DNA of 64,000 bases, from NCBI GenBank assembly GCA_025403435.1, contig CM046327.1, forward strand, positions 9,974,218 to 10,038,217, given 5' to 3'. The stretch is from Artocarpus heterophyllus (lineage: Eukaryota; Streptophyta; Magnoliopsida; Rosales; Moraceae). A model generated the notes under the pieces. That model searched no databases and was not told the origin of the DNA. It worked only from the letters and a program-made list of their open reading frames with translations. Positions 37,448 through 49,892 of the stretch are shown here, one piece after another; the first letter of the stretch is position 1; each line of letters opens with the position of its first letter. The position numbers were made by a program, and so were the translations under genes.

Positions 37448-38316
37448 ATAAAGACTTCCCATTTTTGCTCTTCTTGGATCCTTGCGTATAGTTTTGTTTT
37501 GCATTCCACATTATTTTTCAAGTGTGAGTGTCCTCGGGTTAACAGTCTTAGCTTTAGGTGGACCTCGATGCGAGGTATTTCTCGGACATCCGGTTATTAT
37601 CATCTAATGTCAAGTAACCATTATTGTCCAAGTTAGGTGCTGCTCGGGGAGGACCCCAAGTTAGGAACCAGCTATCTCGACAGCCATAGAGTTGACTCGA
37701 ATTTGCCTTCATCGCTCAGTTAATCCGAGCTTGTAGGTTTCGAATCTCGGCTCGGTGTCGAGTTGTCCGAGCAGAGGTGAGTAGCACCTCAGTTCTCAGT
37801 TGATCCGAGTAGTTATCCTTCTCTACTTGGTTAAATTAATCCAAGCAGGTTTAGGTTTCTAATCTCGGTCAGGTAGAATATAGACGGCGTATAACTACCC
37901 TTACCCTGTTGCCCTCCATAGACTTGTTTAAGTTTTAAAGAAGCTTTAAAGAAGTGTAGGACTCGTCGGGCACAGCACTGTGCCAAGCAACTTAAAGGGT
38001 TTTCTGTTCGGTGACAGTCTTATGGTCGGTATATCGACCAGCCCCCCAGCTCGGTTTAATAAAGCCGACTTTCCCTTGGCGGGAGTTATTGTCACGTCGT
38101 CCGAGCTAGAGTTGCGGCATTTTGGATTTACACTTCCTTTAGACACATTACTCAGATGGAATGGTATAGGAAGGTTATACTCCATTAATGTAATATGTAC
38201 ATGGATTTTTCTAGCCCTGTTCAACAGGTTTAGTTACAAAAGAATTGTGACCAGAAGTCAAAAAGAGTCTCTGGCTCTGAATTTTAACAATAGAATCTTT
38301 TTAAGAGTTCGGCATT
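37448..38316. other. Non-coding spacer of the gypsy element
   Basis: Lies between the ends of the convergent antisense ORF and pol. It shows a recurring GTCCGAGC/AGCTCGG-like phrase (for example CTCGGTCAGG, CGAGCAG) typical of this element but no protein motif. It probably carries polyadenylation signals for the antisense transcript. Confidence 0.5.
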
Positions 38317-41300
38317 CTATGGATGTCCGAGCTGATTTCCCTCCATGTCGGTCAATCTGTACGTGCCCGGTCGTACCATGTCTTCGACTCTAAAAGGACC
38401 TTCCCACTTTGGACCAAAGGACTCGAGGCCGGGCTGCTGAACCGTGACCTTCTTCAACACCAAGTCACCAACCTTAAAGCTTCTGGCCTGAACCCTTTTG
38501 TTATAATACCGGGTTACCACCTGGTTCCGAGCTGCGTTACGAATCGCTGCTCGGTTTCTTTTTTCCTCAAGTAGGTCGAGCTCAGTCATCATCAGCTCCG
38601 TGTTCAGAGTCTCCTCATACTGCTCAACTCTAAAGCTCGGTAATCCTACTTCGGCTAGAATGACAGCCTCTACCCCGTAGACCAAGGAGAACGGTGTTTC
38701 GCCAGTCATTGTTCGGGTAGTTGTTCAGTACGCCCAGAGCACTTTGGGTAGTTTGTCAATCCACACACCCTTAAGCCCCTCGAGTTTTTTCTTCAGGTTA
38801 TCTTTGATTGTCTTGTTTACGGCCTCAACTTGGCCGTTACTCTGCGGATAGCTCGGGGAGGAGAAGACCTTCTTAATGCCGAGCTTCTCGCATAGACGAC
38901 GTAGACCCGAGGATTCGAACTGTTTGGCGTTGTCGGTAACAATGGTGCGCGGGATTTCAAACCGGCAAATGATGTTCTTCTACACAAAATTGGTGCACTT
39001 GGCTTCGGTCATGTTGGTACAAGGTTCAACTTCGATCCACTTCGTAAGGTAATCGATGGCCACAATGCAGTATCTGAATTACGAACGGGCCGGCGAGAGA
39101 GGCCCGATCAAGTCGATGGCCCACTTTGCGAATGGCCATGCCGAGGTCACTGGATTAAGAGGCTCAGCGTGGGAGCTGGGAACCCTAACAAATTGCTGAC
39201 ACTTGAGGCATTTTCGAGCAAAGTTCTCGCAATCCTGTTGTATGGTGGGCCAGTAGTATCCCTATCGGATGCACTTTTGGGCCAAAGAACGTCCTCCTGC
39301 ATGATTGTCGCATAGGCCTTCGTGGATCTCTCTCATTAAGTATTCGCCCTCCTTGGGGTCCAAGCATCTCAAGCATGGTGTTGTGTAGCCTCGCCGGTAT
39401 AATTTACCGTCAATCATCGAATACCGGGTCGAGCCGTTGCGTACCTGGCGTGCTTCCTCTCGGTCGTCGGATAATTCGGCTGTGGTTAGGTATCGGATGA
39501 TCGGGTTCATCCATGTACTTCTCAGTTCTTTGGCTATGCTTAGGACCTCCTTAAAGATGCTCGGTTCGAACAATCTTTCGATGGGGACCGACATCAAATC
39601 ATTTTCGCCCAATCCAGAAGCTAGTCGGGCGAGGGCGTTGGCTTCCACGTTTTCCGAGCGGGGGATCTGCTTAAAAGAATAGGACTTAAATTGTCCAAAC
39701 AGTTGTTTTGCCTCCTTTAAATATGCCGCCATAGAGTCTGCTCGGGCCTGAAATCCTCCGGTGACCTGCTGCACCACCAGCATTGAGTCACTGTAGATAG
39801 TGAGGCGGCTGACTCCGAGATCACGGGCAATTCGAAGTCCGGCCAATAGAGCTTCATATTCTGCCTCATTGTTAGAGGCCTTAAAGTCAAACCGGAGGGC
39901 ATAGATGACCTTATACCCGTCCGAGCTTGTCAAAATCAGTCCAGCGCTCGACCCGTCGACGTGCAGTTTCCAGTCCGGCTCCGGGGAAAGGCCTTGTTCA
40001 CTGCAGCCAACTGTATCGGGCTCTTTAATGGGTGATTTTTCAAAGAGTGAGGTCGTCTGTCCGGCGTCCGTGAATTCGGCAATGAAATCCGCCAGGACCT
40101 GAACTTTTATTGCCGTTCTCGGCACGAAATGTACATCATATTGGCCAAGTTCTACCGACCACTTGGCCATCCGGCCCGATATCTTTGGACTCTGAAAGAC
40201 TTGCCGAAGAGGAAACTTGGTCGGGATTTTGATAGTATGGCCTTGGTAATATGGTCGTAACTTCCAGACCGACGTCATTAAGGCGAAAGCCAGCTTTTCC
40301 AGTGGTGGGTACCGCTCCTCGGCACCCTGGAATGCGTGGCTAGTATAACAGATGGGTCTTTGGATCCCATCATCATCTCGGATCAAGACGGAGCTGACAG
40401 CTTTCTCTGACACGGCTAAATAAGCGGTTAAAGCTTTGCCGGGCAGAGGTTTAAACAGGAGCGGGGGCGTAGCCAAGTAAGACTTCAAGCTTTGAAAAGC
40501 TTCTTCACAGTCCTTGCTCCACTCAAACCTCCCCTTAAGTGCCTTGAAAAAGGGGTGGCACTTGTCGGTAGCCCAGGAGACAAACCTTGACAAGACAACC
40601 ACCATGCCAGTGAGCCGTTGTACGTCCTTAACAGTCTGAGGAGAATGCATGTCGATAATTGCTTGGGCTTTCGCCGGGTTGACCTCAATTCCTCGCTGAT
40701 TGACCAAAAATCTGAGGAATTTGCCCGAGCTGACGCCGAAGGCGCATTTCGTCGGGTTGAGTTTCATCCTATATTCCTGGAGAATGTCGAAGCTAGTTCG
40801 GATGTCGGCCATGTGGTCTTTTGCTCTGAAAGATTTTACTAACATGTCGTCAACGTAGGCCTCCATAGTTTTCCTGATCAACCGAGCAAATATCTTGTTG
40901 ACGAGATATTGGTAAGTAGCTCCGGCGTTCTTCAGGCCAAACGGCATCACGACATAACAGTACAAGCCCTGGTCGGTAACAAAGGAGGTTTTGACTTGGT
41001 CTTCCTCGGCCATCCTTATCTGATTATACCCGGAGTACGCATCCATAAAGCTTAGAAGCTCATGGCCGGCAGTGGCGTCGACGAGCTGATCAATCCGAGG
41101 AAGTGAAAAGCAGTCTTTCGGGCAGGTTTTGTTGAGATCGGTATAGTCAATACAGACCCGCCATTTGCCGTTTGCCTTCTTGACGAGGATGACATTCGCT
41201 AACCATTCTGGGTACTTGACTTCTCTGATGAATCCAGCCTTGAGGAGTTTTTGGACTTCGTCATTGATTGTAGCGTACCTCTCCGGGTTAAAGGCCCTTT

Positions 41301-42176
41301 GCTTTTGTATCACCGGCATGTGGCCAGGTTATACGTTGAGCCGATGGCTGATAATGCTCGGATCGATGCCGGGTATATTCTCATGGGACCACACAAAAAT
41401 GTCGCGATATTCAAAAAGTAGGCATTCCAGGTCAGCCCGGATCTCAGGTCGCAACTGTGATCCGAGTTGGACTGTGAGTTCAGGCCTTTCAGGATCCAGG
41501 AAGAACGGCACCAAGTCTTCGACCGGAGTGGCCCTTACCTCTTCCTCGGGCAACCTAGGGTCCAGGTCTGCCAACATATTCGGCGCTGGGTCAGTCGGGA
41601 GATCGGTCTCATCGACCGAATAGACGGCCAGGACACCATGGTGCAGAGCTGAGGCTGCTCGAACAGCATTAGCGTAACAAGTCCGGGAGTCCGCCTAGGA
41701 TGAGCATATTACTCCAACACCGCCGTCAGTCGGGAATTTCATGGCCAAATGGTATGTTGAAACAATGGCCTTCAAGCCGTTCAGCGTTGGCTGGTCGATG
41801 ATGATATTGTACTAGGAGGGTCTGTCGATGACTAAAAAGTCGACCACCTGAGTAATTCTAGCGGCTCCTTCCCCAAAAGTCACTGGCAAGCTGACCTTCC
41901 CGGTTGCCCAGACACATTCCCCTGCAAGCCATAAAGCGGGGTCCGAACTGGGACCAAGGGGGCGTTGCTTATCTTCAATCTGTCAAAAGCTTGTTTGAAG
42001 AGGATGTCGGCCGAACTGCCGTTGTCGATTAAGACACGCCGTACTACATTGTTGGCGATAGGCAGTTCGCATACCAGGGCATCATTATGGGGGTGCATCA
42101 ATCGATCTGCTTCCTCCTCGGTGAAAGTGATCGGGATGTCTGCTTGACGACACACCTTATTGATGTGCTCGGACAT
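38317..42176 (-). pseudogene. gypsy pol: protease, RT, RNase H, second RNase H, integrase
   Basis: Protease at about 42176-41880 (VLIDNGSSADIL). A linker in another frame contains [23 protein letters not shown] starts near 41319 (INDEVQKLLKAGFIREVKYP) with catalytic YVDDMLVKS near 40850. A gypsy-type RNase H/connection region follows (ICYTSHAFQGAEERYPPLEK). A second, archaeal-type RNase H (HVDGSSAGLILTSSDGY, NNEAEYEALLAG, IYSDSMLVVQQV, SENVEANALARLAS) spans about 39960-39610. Integrase follows with an HHCC-like finger, a core including GPLSPARS, IVTDNAKQFESSG and SPSYPQSNGQVEAVNKTIKD, and a C-terminal GPKWEGPFRVEDM module ending at 38317. From about 41860 to 38317 the frame is continuous but for single stops, including 41329-41331, 39262-39264, 39079-39081, 38980-38982 and 38725-38727. 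In the second RNase H the usual last Asp (ADALA) reads Asn (EANALA). Confidence 0.9.
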
Positions 42177-42324
42177 ATTTATGATTTCACCCCGCTCGAT
42201 CCGCCGAGCTTCTTTGACGTACGATCACCGTCCACTCGACGTGTCCCCGGTAACAGGCCCGCCGAATATAGTGTGAACAATATTCGGGGGATCCGAGGTG
42301 TTCCCACCGTCGGTCCTGTACGTC

Positions 42325-43923
42325 TCAGGCCAACGAATCATTCCTTCCAGAAGTGGGCCTCAGGGTTATAACCCGCTCCACAAATTCCTGTAAAAGACCT
42401 TCTCGGACCAGCCTTTCTATCTTGTCCTTCAACTGGATGCATTCTCGAGTAGTGTGCCCTACATCCTTATGAAACTCGCAAAACTTCGACTGATCCCGCT
42501 TCACCTTGCTCCCTCGGAGCTTAGGTGGTGGTGTTAGCAAATTTTTGCCACTAACCTAGGCGAGCACCTCGTCGATGGTCGCCACCAATGGTGTATAGCT
42601 TTGGAACTTACTGGTTGGCCCCTTTGGTTTCTTGGATTTCTCTTTCTTTTGCTTCTTGGCCTGCTCGACACTGCTCTGTTCCGGCGCCTTTTTCTGCTTC
42701 TTATCTTTCTTTGTTTCGCTTGGGCCAGCCGCTTTCCGACGGCTTTTCATGTATTCGCCAGCGTCCGCGTGTCTCTGGGCATACCCGAGCATTTGAGAAA
42801 ATGTGCTCGGCTGCTCAAAGGCCAAGGACCAGGTTAGCTTTTCGCCTCAAAGACCCCCTACAAAAATGTGCTTGAGGGTCTCGTCTTCGACGTGCTTGAC
42901 CTCAAGAGCTGCCCGGGTGAACTGGTTAATGTAATCCCTGACGCTGCCATCTCCCTGCTTAACAGCATACAAGCATGTTATCTCCTTCCTCTGCATTTTG
43001 GTGGTGGAAAACGCCAAAGAGAAGGCGTCAGTGAGCTGCCAGAAAGAAGAAATTGATCCGGGTTCAAGTCGTCGGAACCACTGCCGAGCAGGGCCCATAA
43101 GAGTGAGTGAGAAGGCTTTGCACATCATTGCATCGCTGGCATTTTGCAGTAGCATGTGCCCCTGGAAGAGTTCCACATGCTCATCAGCATCTGTAGTCCC
43201 GTCATAAGGCTTGATCTGTGGAACCTTGAACTTTGGCGGCATGGGCGCCTGCATTATGTTATCCGGGAAAGGTGGGTCCTGAGCTCCTGTCTCATCTAGA
43301 CCAAATCTACAATTTCGGATCTCATCAATTTGTCGCTGCAGTGCTTGAAACTGGCTGTTATTGGTGTCTTCAGGCAGTTCGACCCTGTAGGGTACTCCGC
43401 CCTCAACACGGCCCCCAGCCCCAGGGTGGCAGTTTCTGTTTGCTCCCTAAGACCCGAGCCAGTTAAATACCGAGGCTCGGGGACCTTGTGGTGAGGGGGT
43501 ACGAGCCGCTTGGCGCCCAAGACGGCATTCCTGAACTAGCTTGTTATCAGCTGAGATTCTTCTAGTGGATCCTGTAGACTGCTCGGATTGGGCTTCTTCA
43601 AGGTTGGCAGCACTTCGCTGTATCCGACCTCCAGCTTGGTCAACCTGGGCTGGGGGCGGCAGGGCTGGTGCGGCTTGACGCTGAGCCTGTTGCACGAGCT
43701 GTTGAGTCAGGATCTAGACCGCGTCTGTAAGTTCCCAGATCGGATCTTGGGCGGCCGGGGCATCCACCAGCTCCGCCCTAGCTGTGCTTCCTTGCCCCCC
43801 AGACTGGGATCTCGCCGTCCGGGGACAACCCCTAGGTCGGCCTGTGGCGGGTTGCCTATTCCTCGCATCGCCCGACCTCTCTTGTCGGGCTGTGTCATCT
43901 TTGACGTTACCTCGAGTCGTCAT
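42325..43923 (-). pseudogene. gypsy gag
   Basis: Capsid/nucleocapsid precursor. The likely ATG is at 43921-43923 (MTTRGNVKDD). A Gln/Pro-rich N-terminus is followed by the capsid core (PPKFKVPQIKPYDGTTDADE, ARQWFRRLEPGSISSFWQL, AVKQGDGSVRDYINQFTRA) at 43250-42850. A Lys-rich segment follows, and then a zinc-finger-like CEFHKDVGHTTRECIQL near 42480. The frame is interrupted by stops at about 43714 and 43447 and by shifts near 42847 and 42550, so no full-length protein is made. Confidence 0.85.
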
Positions 43924-43973
43924 CTCGGGAGTCAGAGGTAACGTAGCTGAAGTTTGAATGAAGGCATAGGAGG

Positions 43974-43990
43974 CCCTTCTTCTAGCGCCA
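43974..43990 (-). other. Probable primer-binding site of the gypsy element
   Basis: Just 3 bp inside the 5' LTR the - strand reads TGGCGCTAGAAGAAGGG. It begins with TGG, the complement of a tRNA CCA end. I do not assign the primer tRNA. Confidence 0.55.
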
Positions 43991-43993
43991 GAA

Positions 43994-44630
43994 TGTTGAT
44001 GTTTACCGTAGTCCGGCGTCGGATCAACACCCACGTGCGACTGCGCACGGTCTGACCTCTCCTTGAGTTCGCCTCTGCTCAGATGTGAACACCTGCAAGA
44101 GGAGGGACGATTCAGAGAAGGTAGTGGGGTTAGTCAACAGACAAGGGCTCTCCGATGCTCAAGGCGGGTATTGCTTAGCAGAGGTCGGCAGCTAGTTAGG
44201 TGTGTAGAAGAAGTTTCTCTCTCTAGAATGCCATAAATGCATCCTATTTATAGGCCACCACTTAGGCCGGGTGTAAGGTGGGTTTTACCCACAACCCGGG
44301 TGTCACATCAAGGTGTCAGGCAGCAGGTAACAAGTGTCGCACCCATCGCCCAATGTATTGGACTCTATCAGACGACAAAGGATCTGCCTTGTGTTGGCCT
44401 ATAAGGGCGAGCAGCAGCTTGCCTGCGAGTAAGGTCGGCCCGACCTGAGCTACTGTGTATTTCGAGGTGGCGGCCTTCTTAGGGCGCAGCCTTGGATGCC
44501 TGAAAGGCACCTCGGGAAGAAGCATAAGGTGTTGGGGGCCAACAGCAAGCTTCCCGATGGTTCTGCCGAGCTTATTAGCCGACCACCAAAGTTACTGTCC
44601 TCGGCGGTGGCGCCAAGCTCATCCTCAACA
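43994..44630 (-). repeat. 5' LTR of the gypsy element
   Basis: 637 bp, about 95 % identical to 33841-34476. It sits upstream of gag in the element's reading direction and carries its presumed promoter. Confidence 0.92.
44242..44251 (-). promoter_or_regulatory. LTR TATA box of the gypsy element
   Basis: The - strand reads CTATAAATAG in the 5' LTR, with gag downstream in the same direction. A matching site lies in the 3' LTR at 34091-34100. Transcription would start about 30 bp further along. Confidence 0.55.
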
Positions 44631-44635
44631 AGAAC

Positions 44636-47600
44636 CAAGTTCCATCCCGTCTACATGATCCCTAAATTTTACTGGTGGCATGCTTTTAGTCAAGGGATCG
44701 ACAATCATCAATTCAGTGCTTATGTGCTCAATGACCACTGCTTTATTCTTAATACGCTCCATTATGGCTAGATACTTAATGTCGATGTGTTTGCTTTGAC
44801 TACCGCTCTTGTTATTTTTAACCATAAAAACAGTAGCTAAATTATCACAAAAAATTCTCAATGGCCTAGAGATAGAATACACAATCCTAACACTAGAAAT
44901 AAAACTCCTGATCCATACACCATGTGGGATAGTCTCAAAACAAGACACGAACTCCGCCTCTATAGTGGAAGTAGTAGTCAAAGCTTGCTTGGCACTCCTT
45001 CATGAAACAGCTCCACCAGCTAGTATGAAAATGTATCCGAAAGTTGATTTCAGTGAATCAATGCAGCCAGCAAAGTTAGAGTCAGAGTAGCTAATGACTT
45101 CCAAATTATCAGTCCGTCAGTACATAAGCATATAGTCCTTGGTTCCTTGCAGGTACCTCATCACTTTCTTTGTAGCCTTCCAGTGGTCTGATCCTAGATT
45201 ACTCTAATATCTGCGTAACATTCCTACAACAAATGCAATGTCAGGTCTTGTGCAAACCTGAGCATACATAAGGCTTCCAACAGCTGAAGTGTATGGAATG
45301 TTACGCATCTATTCTCTTTCAAGTTCATTTTTAGGGCACTGATTCAAATTGAACCTGTCACCTTTCACAATAGGAGCTATACTTGGTGAACAATTTTTCA
45401 TCCAAAATCTCTCCAAAACTTTGTTGATATAGGTTTTTTGAGACAGACCCAAAATGTCCTTATATATGTCTTTATGTATCTTAATGCCTATAACTAATGA
45501 TGCATCACCCATATCCTTCATGTCAAAGTTTTTAAAGAGAAATTGTTTCACCTCGTGTAGCATACCCTTGTCATTGGTTGCAAGCAGATTGTCATCCATA
45601 TAAAGGACAAGGAAACAAATTTTACTCCCACTGACCTTTTGGTATATACATTGATCTATGATGTTCTTTACAAATCCAAATGAAGAGATCACGACATGAA
45701 ACTTTAAATACTACTAACGGGAGGCTTGTTTCTATCTATATATGGATTTTTTAAGCTTACACACCAATTGCTCACCATTACTAGAGGAGAATCCTTCTGG
45801 TTGTTTCATATAAACCTCTTCCTCTAGTTTACCATTGAGAAATGCTATTTTCGCATCCATTTGTTGCAATTCTAAGTCAAAATGAGCAACGAGTGCTAAG
45901 ATGATGCGGAGGGAATCTTTCTTAGATATTAGAGAAAAGGTCTCCTTGTAGTTGATTCCTTCCTTCTGAGTGAACCCTTTGGCGACAAGTCTTGCCTTAT
46001 GTCTTTCGATGTTGTCCAATGAGTCTTTCTTCGTTTTATAGACCCATTTACAACCTATGGCCTTTGCACCATTAGGCAACTCGACAAGATCCTAGACTCC
46101 ATTGGATGCCATAGAATTCATCTCATCCTTCATAGCATCATACCAAAGCTTCAATTCTTGGAAACTCATGGCTTGTGAAAACGTTTTAGGATCATTTTCG
46201 GTCCCAATATTGTAGTCTAATTCTTGTAGATACACAACATAATTACTAAAAATTTCTTATTTCCTCTCTCTAGTAGATCTTCTTAATGTTAATCTAACAT
46301 TTTTCTGAGGAATCTGTTTTTCAACTTGCTGCTCAACTGTTTCTGATGGTTCTTGAGCAACTTGACCTTTTAGATTATTATCAGTAGTTTGTGAAATTTC
46401 AACGATCGGTTACACAACACTCGGTCAGACTATAGGAGTGTTATGAATAATAACCAATCTATCACTTGATATAGATGGTTGAGCTTTAGTATGATATATT
46501 TCAGAAACTATGTTCTGAAATTGATTGCTCCAACTAATCAAGTCATCTCAAGAAACTTGGCGTTCTTTGATTCCACAAATCTAGTGCTGTGAGTTGGATA
46601 GTAGAATCTATATCCTTTGGACCTTTTGGCATATCCAACGAAATACCCGCTAATGGTCCTTGGATCTAGCTTCTTCTCTTGTGGGTTGTACACTCTTACT
46701 TCATACAGACATCCCCAAACACGTATATGTTGCCAACTCGGTTTCCAACATTTCCATAACTCAAATGGCATCTTTGGGACAGCCTTGGTCGGAACTCGGT
46801 TTAATATATACACAACCGTCTTAAGAGCTTCAGTCCACAAAGATTTAGGAAGATTGGAGCTATTCTGCATACTCCTAACCATATCTATTAACGTTCGGTT
46901 TCTTCTCTCTGCCACACCATTCTGATCCGGGGAATCGGGCATGGTGTATTGGGCAACTATCCCATGCTCTTGAAGAAACTTCACAAATGGACCTTTAGCT
47001 TGTCCATCCTCAGTGTATTTACCATAATATTCTCCACTTCTATCTGTTCTCACGATCTTTATTTGTTTTCTGCATTGTTTCTCTACTTCAGTCTTGAAAA
47101 CTTTAAAGGCTTCCAATGCTTCGTCCTTTGTATGAAGCAAGTAGAGATACATATATCGTGAGTAATCATCTATGAAAGAGATAAAGTATTTCAGACTATA
47201 TGAGTCCATGTCTGTACTACAAATATCTGAATGTATGATCTCTAATATTTTTGAACTCCTATTGGCACCTTTCTTAGACTTGTTGGTTAGTTTTCCCGTA
47301 ATGCAACCCACACAAGTCTTGAAGTCAATAAAATCCAAAGGACTGAGTACTTCATCATTTACTAACCTTTTGATTCTCTCAATGGAGATATGTCCTAATC
47401 TCTGATGCCACAATATAGAGAAATCCTCATTTATAATACAATGCTTAGTGCCATATTGAATATGCATAGCAGTATAAGTTGGTAAATTTTGCAAATTAAT
47501 TGAGAAAAGACCATCAGACAAGATACCATTCCTAACAAGATCAGATTTATAAAATAAACTGAAGGAATTTTATGAAAAAGTAAAGGAATATCCCAAAGGT

Positions 47601-47764
47601 ATAAGCCTTGATACAGAAATTAAGTTCCTAGAAAAGTTTGGAACATAAAATGTCTTATCTAATTCTAAAGTAAAACCACTGCCTAAAACTAAAGTGCATA
47701 TTCCTACAGCTTCCAAATATGAACGCATCTTGTTTCCTGAAGATATGCTTAGCTCACTTCCCAC
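44636..47764 (-). pseudogene. copia pol: protease end, integrase, RT, RNase H
   Basis: Read on the - strand. A protease-to-integrase stretch is followed by a GAG-pre-integrase/integrase region (47521-46538): [20 protein letters not shown], the zinc-type [69 protein letters not shown] and [22 protein letters not shown] follows (46079-45309): GCKWVYKTKKDSLDNIERHK, KARLVAKGFTQKEGINYKET, and the catalytic box LVLYMDDNLLATND. RNase H follows (TTTSTIEAEFVSCFET, FCDNLATVFMVKNNKSGSQS, KHIDIKY) and ends in MELGS where the gypsy element inserted. Several stops occur, for example near 46538, 45732, 45695 and 45305. The order integrase before RT defines Ty1/copia. Confidence 0.9.
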
Positions 47765-47830
47765 TGGTTTCCTTAGGTTTTACATACCCTGCAAGGTATT
47801 TGCAATATGGATTGTAGATTCGGAATCAAT

Positions 47831-48772
47831 CTACCATGTGTTATAAACAACACCAACCATATTAGATTCATAACAAACAAATGAGACTGGATTACCTTTC
47901 TTCTCAAGCCAACTCTGAAATTTGCCACAATCCTTCTTCATATGTCCCTTCCTTTTACAGAAGAAACACTTGGATTCCTTCTTAATGACAACTTTGGAAG
48001 GTATTTTACCTTTCCCCTTATCTTTGGCTTGATTCTGGTCCTGATTCTTATTCTTTCCTTTGGTCGTTGTCAGTGCAGTTTCACCCATTTCCATTATAAG
48101 CTGTCATTCTTCTTGAGTACACATGGTCAGCAGTTCATTGATTAACCATCTGTCTTTATGTGTATTGTAAGAAATTTTAAAGGGCCCATATGACTTTGGA
48201 AGGGTGTTTAGAATGTAGTGCACCAAAAAAGACTCAGACATATCCACCTCAAGGTTCTTAAGTTGAGCCGCTATGTCCCTCATCTCCATGATGTACTCAC
48301 GCACACCTCTCGCACGGGTGAGTCTTAAGGACGAGAACCTCATGATTAGGGTACTGGCAATGGCCTCATCTGAAGTTTCAAACTGCTCATCAATGGCCTT
48401 CAGTAATGCCTGGACTTTGTCATATTGTTCGACGGAATCACGTATGCCAGTAGAGATTTTGGTCTTTATGACCATGACACTAAGGCGATTAGATCACTCC
48501 CAACGTTCATAAAGAGCAATTTCATCCTGAGTGTTGGTTTCAGTGATTACGGGCTCGTCTTTCCTTATAGCATAATCAATGTCCATCCACCCCAAGTGAA
48601 GGAGAATTCTCTCCTTCCAGACCTTATAGTTATCCCCTTTCAGTTCAGGGATATCACATCGAACATTCAAGAAATTCACAGGTTGTATGACTGCATAATT
48701 AAAACAAACATGCTTATGATCCAAAATCTTGAGACTAACAGATATAAATAATGCTTTACCAATGTAAATCAT
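47831..48772 (-). pseudogene. copia gag
   Basis: The N-terminal part (48772-48494) includes PELKGDNYKVWKERILLHLG and DIDYAIRKDEP. The main part (48475-48104) contains VREYIMEMRDIAAQLKNLEV and VHYILNTLPKSYGPFKISYN. The nucleocapsid segment (48094-47831) has a CCHC knuckle CFFCKRKGHMKKDC. At least two stops interrupt the frame (near 48494 and 48104). Confidence 0.85.
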
Positions 48773-49892
48773 GCAAAAATCATGAATCTAGTGACATAAA
48801 ACTTGCCTGTGGGCTAAAGTTCTAATTCAATTAGATTCATTTTACTGTATGATAAAATAATCAAATTATGTTCCCTTCCCTAATACTTGTGGGTAAATTA
48901 GAAAATATAATTTAATATTTTATCCCAATTAGTCATACTAATATAATAAAAATTTATGTGGGATAAAGTTTATGATATTAAGTATAACTAATTACAATAA
49001 ATGTCCTTAAACTAAATGTGATCCTTGACCAATTAATATATAATTTTGCATAATTAGAGGTGTTGTGGCTAAGATCTAATTATTCAAAATCATATAGATT
49101 ACTAAGACATTTAATTTTGTTTATAAGATTATTCATGTAAAATTGCATATTTTATAGGCAATATAAAAATTATGAACAAAATCTAAATTTGTGCTAAATG
49201 TCATAACCTAATAATATGTATAATAAAACATAAAATTATGCATATAACATTAAATTAGCACATCAATTATGCACAACAAATTTAGCACATAATAAACAAA
49301 TTACTTTCAATATGCTAAAATTATTTAATGCAATATTGTATGCATAATAGATAATGAATTATACATACAAAACAACATACAATTTTAGCACGTCACAACA
49401 TAACCATAAAACCAGGTTTTTACTTAAATCCCAAAATAAATAAATTTGAAAAAAATGTGCCTTAAAAAAAATTCATTTTTTTTAAAATTATCTGCCCCTT
49501 GAAACGACTTGTCGTTTTGATCTAAGAAGGGCGAGCCTTCCACCAGCAAACGACATGTCGTTTGGCTGGCCAGAGTGCCAAACGCATGTTGTTTAAGTTG
49601 TCTTCTTCACCTGAATTGGGTCATGTTGACCCGTTTTTCTTGTTTTGACGACTCGGTTTGAACCCGTTGGAATTTTCACCTTTCGGACATCAAATTCAAC
49701 GTCTTAAGTCACAAAATTGTTAGAAATCCAATTACCTAATAATTTCTAACCTTAGTTTTGATTAAAAACTTCAAATTAACAAACCCAAAATCACTTAAAA
49801 AATTTTCATGTGAACTTTTCAAAACTGAATATTCTAACACATTATCATATGCATGGTAGAGGCGTGTTTGGGCTCGAATACTAAATATAAGT
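48773..49892 (-). other. Leader region of the copia element
   Basis: AT-rich, non-coding sequence between the 5' LTR and gag, about 1.1 kb. It holds a GC-richer patch near 49495-49680 with repeated AAACGAC/GTCGTTT phrases (CGACTTGTCGTTT, AAACGACATGTCGTTTGG). No ORF. Confidence 0.5.
49871..49884 (-). other. Degenerate tRNA-Met-type primer-binding site (copia)
   Basis: The - strand reads TTAGTATTCGAGCC, which differs at three positions from the usual plant copia site TTGGTATCAGAGCC. It lies 8 bp inside the right LTR and sets the element's orientation. Confidence 0.5.

Larger units (their letters stand above)
33841..44630 (-). mobile_element. Ty3/gypsy Tat-lineage LTR retrotransposon, 10.8 kb, nested in copia
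   Basis: Bounded by two LTRs (33841-34476 and 43994-44630) that begin TGTTGATG and end CCTCAACA. I count about 31 differences over 637 bp (about 95 % identity), nearly all transitions. Target duplications GGAAC (33836-33840) and AGAAC (44631-44635) match at 4 of 5. The element reads on the - strand: primer site, gag, protease, RT, RNase H, a second RNase H, integrase, then an additional ORF on the opposite strand and a polypurine tract. RNase H duplication plus an antisense extra ORF is characteristic of the Tat lineage. Stops and frameshifts make it non-autonomous now. Confidence 0.92.
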
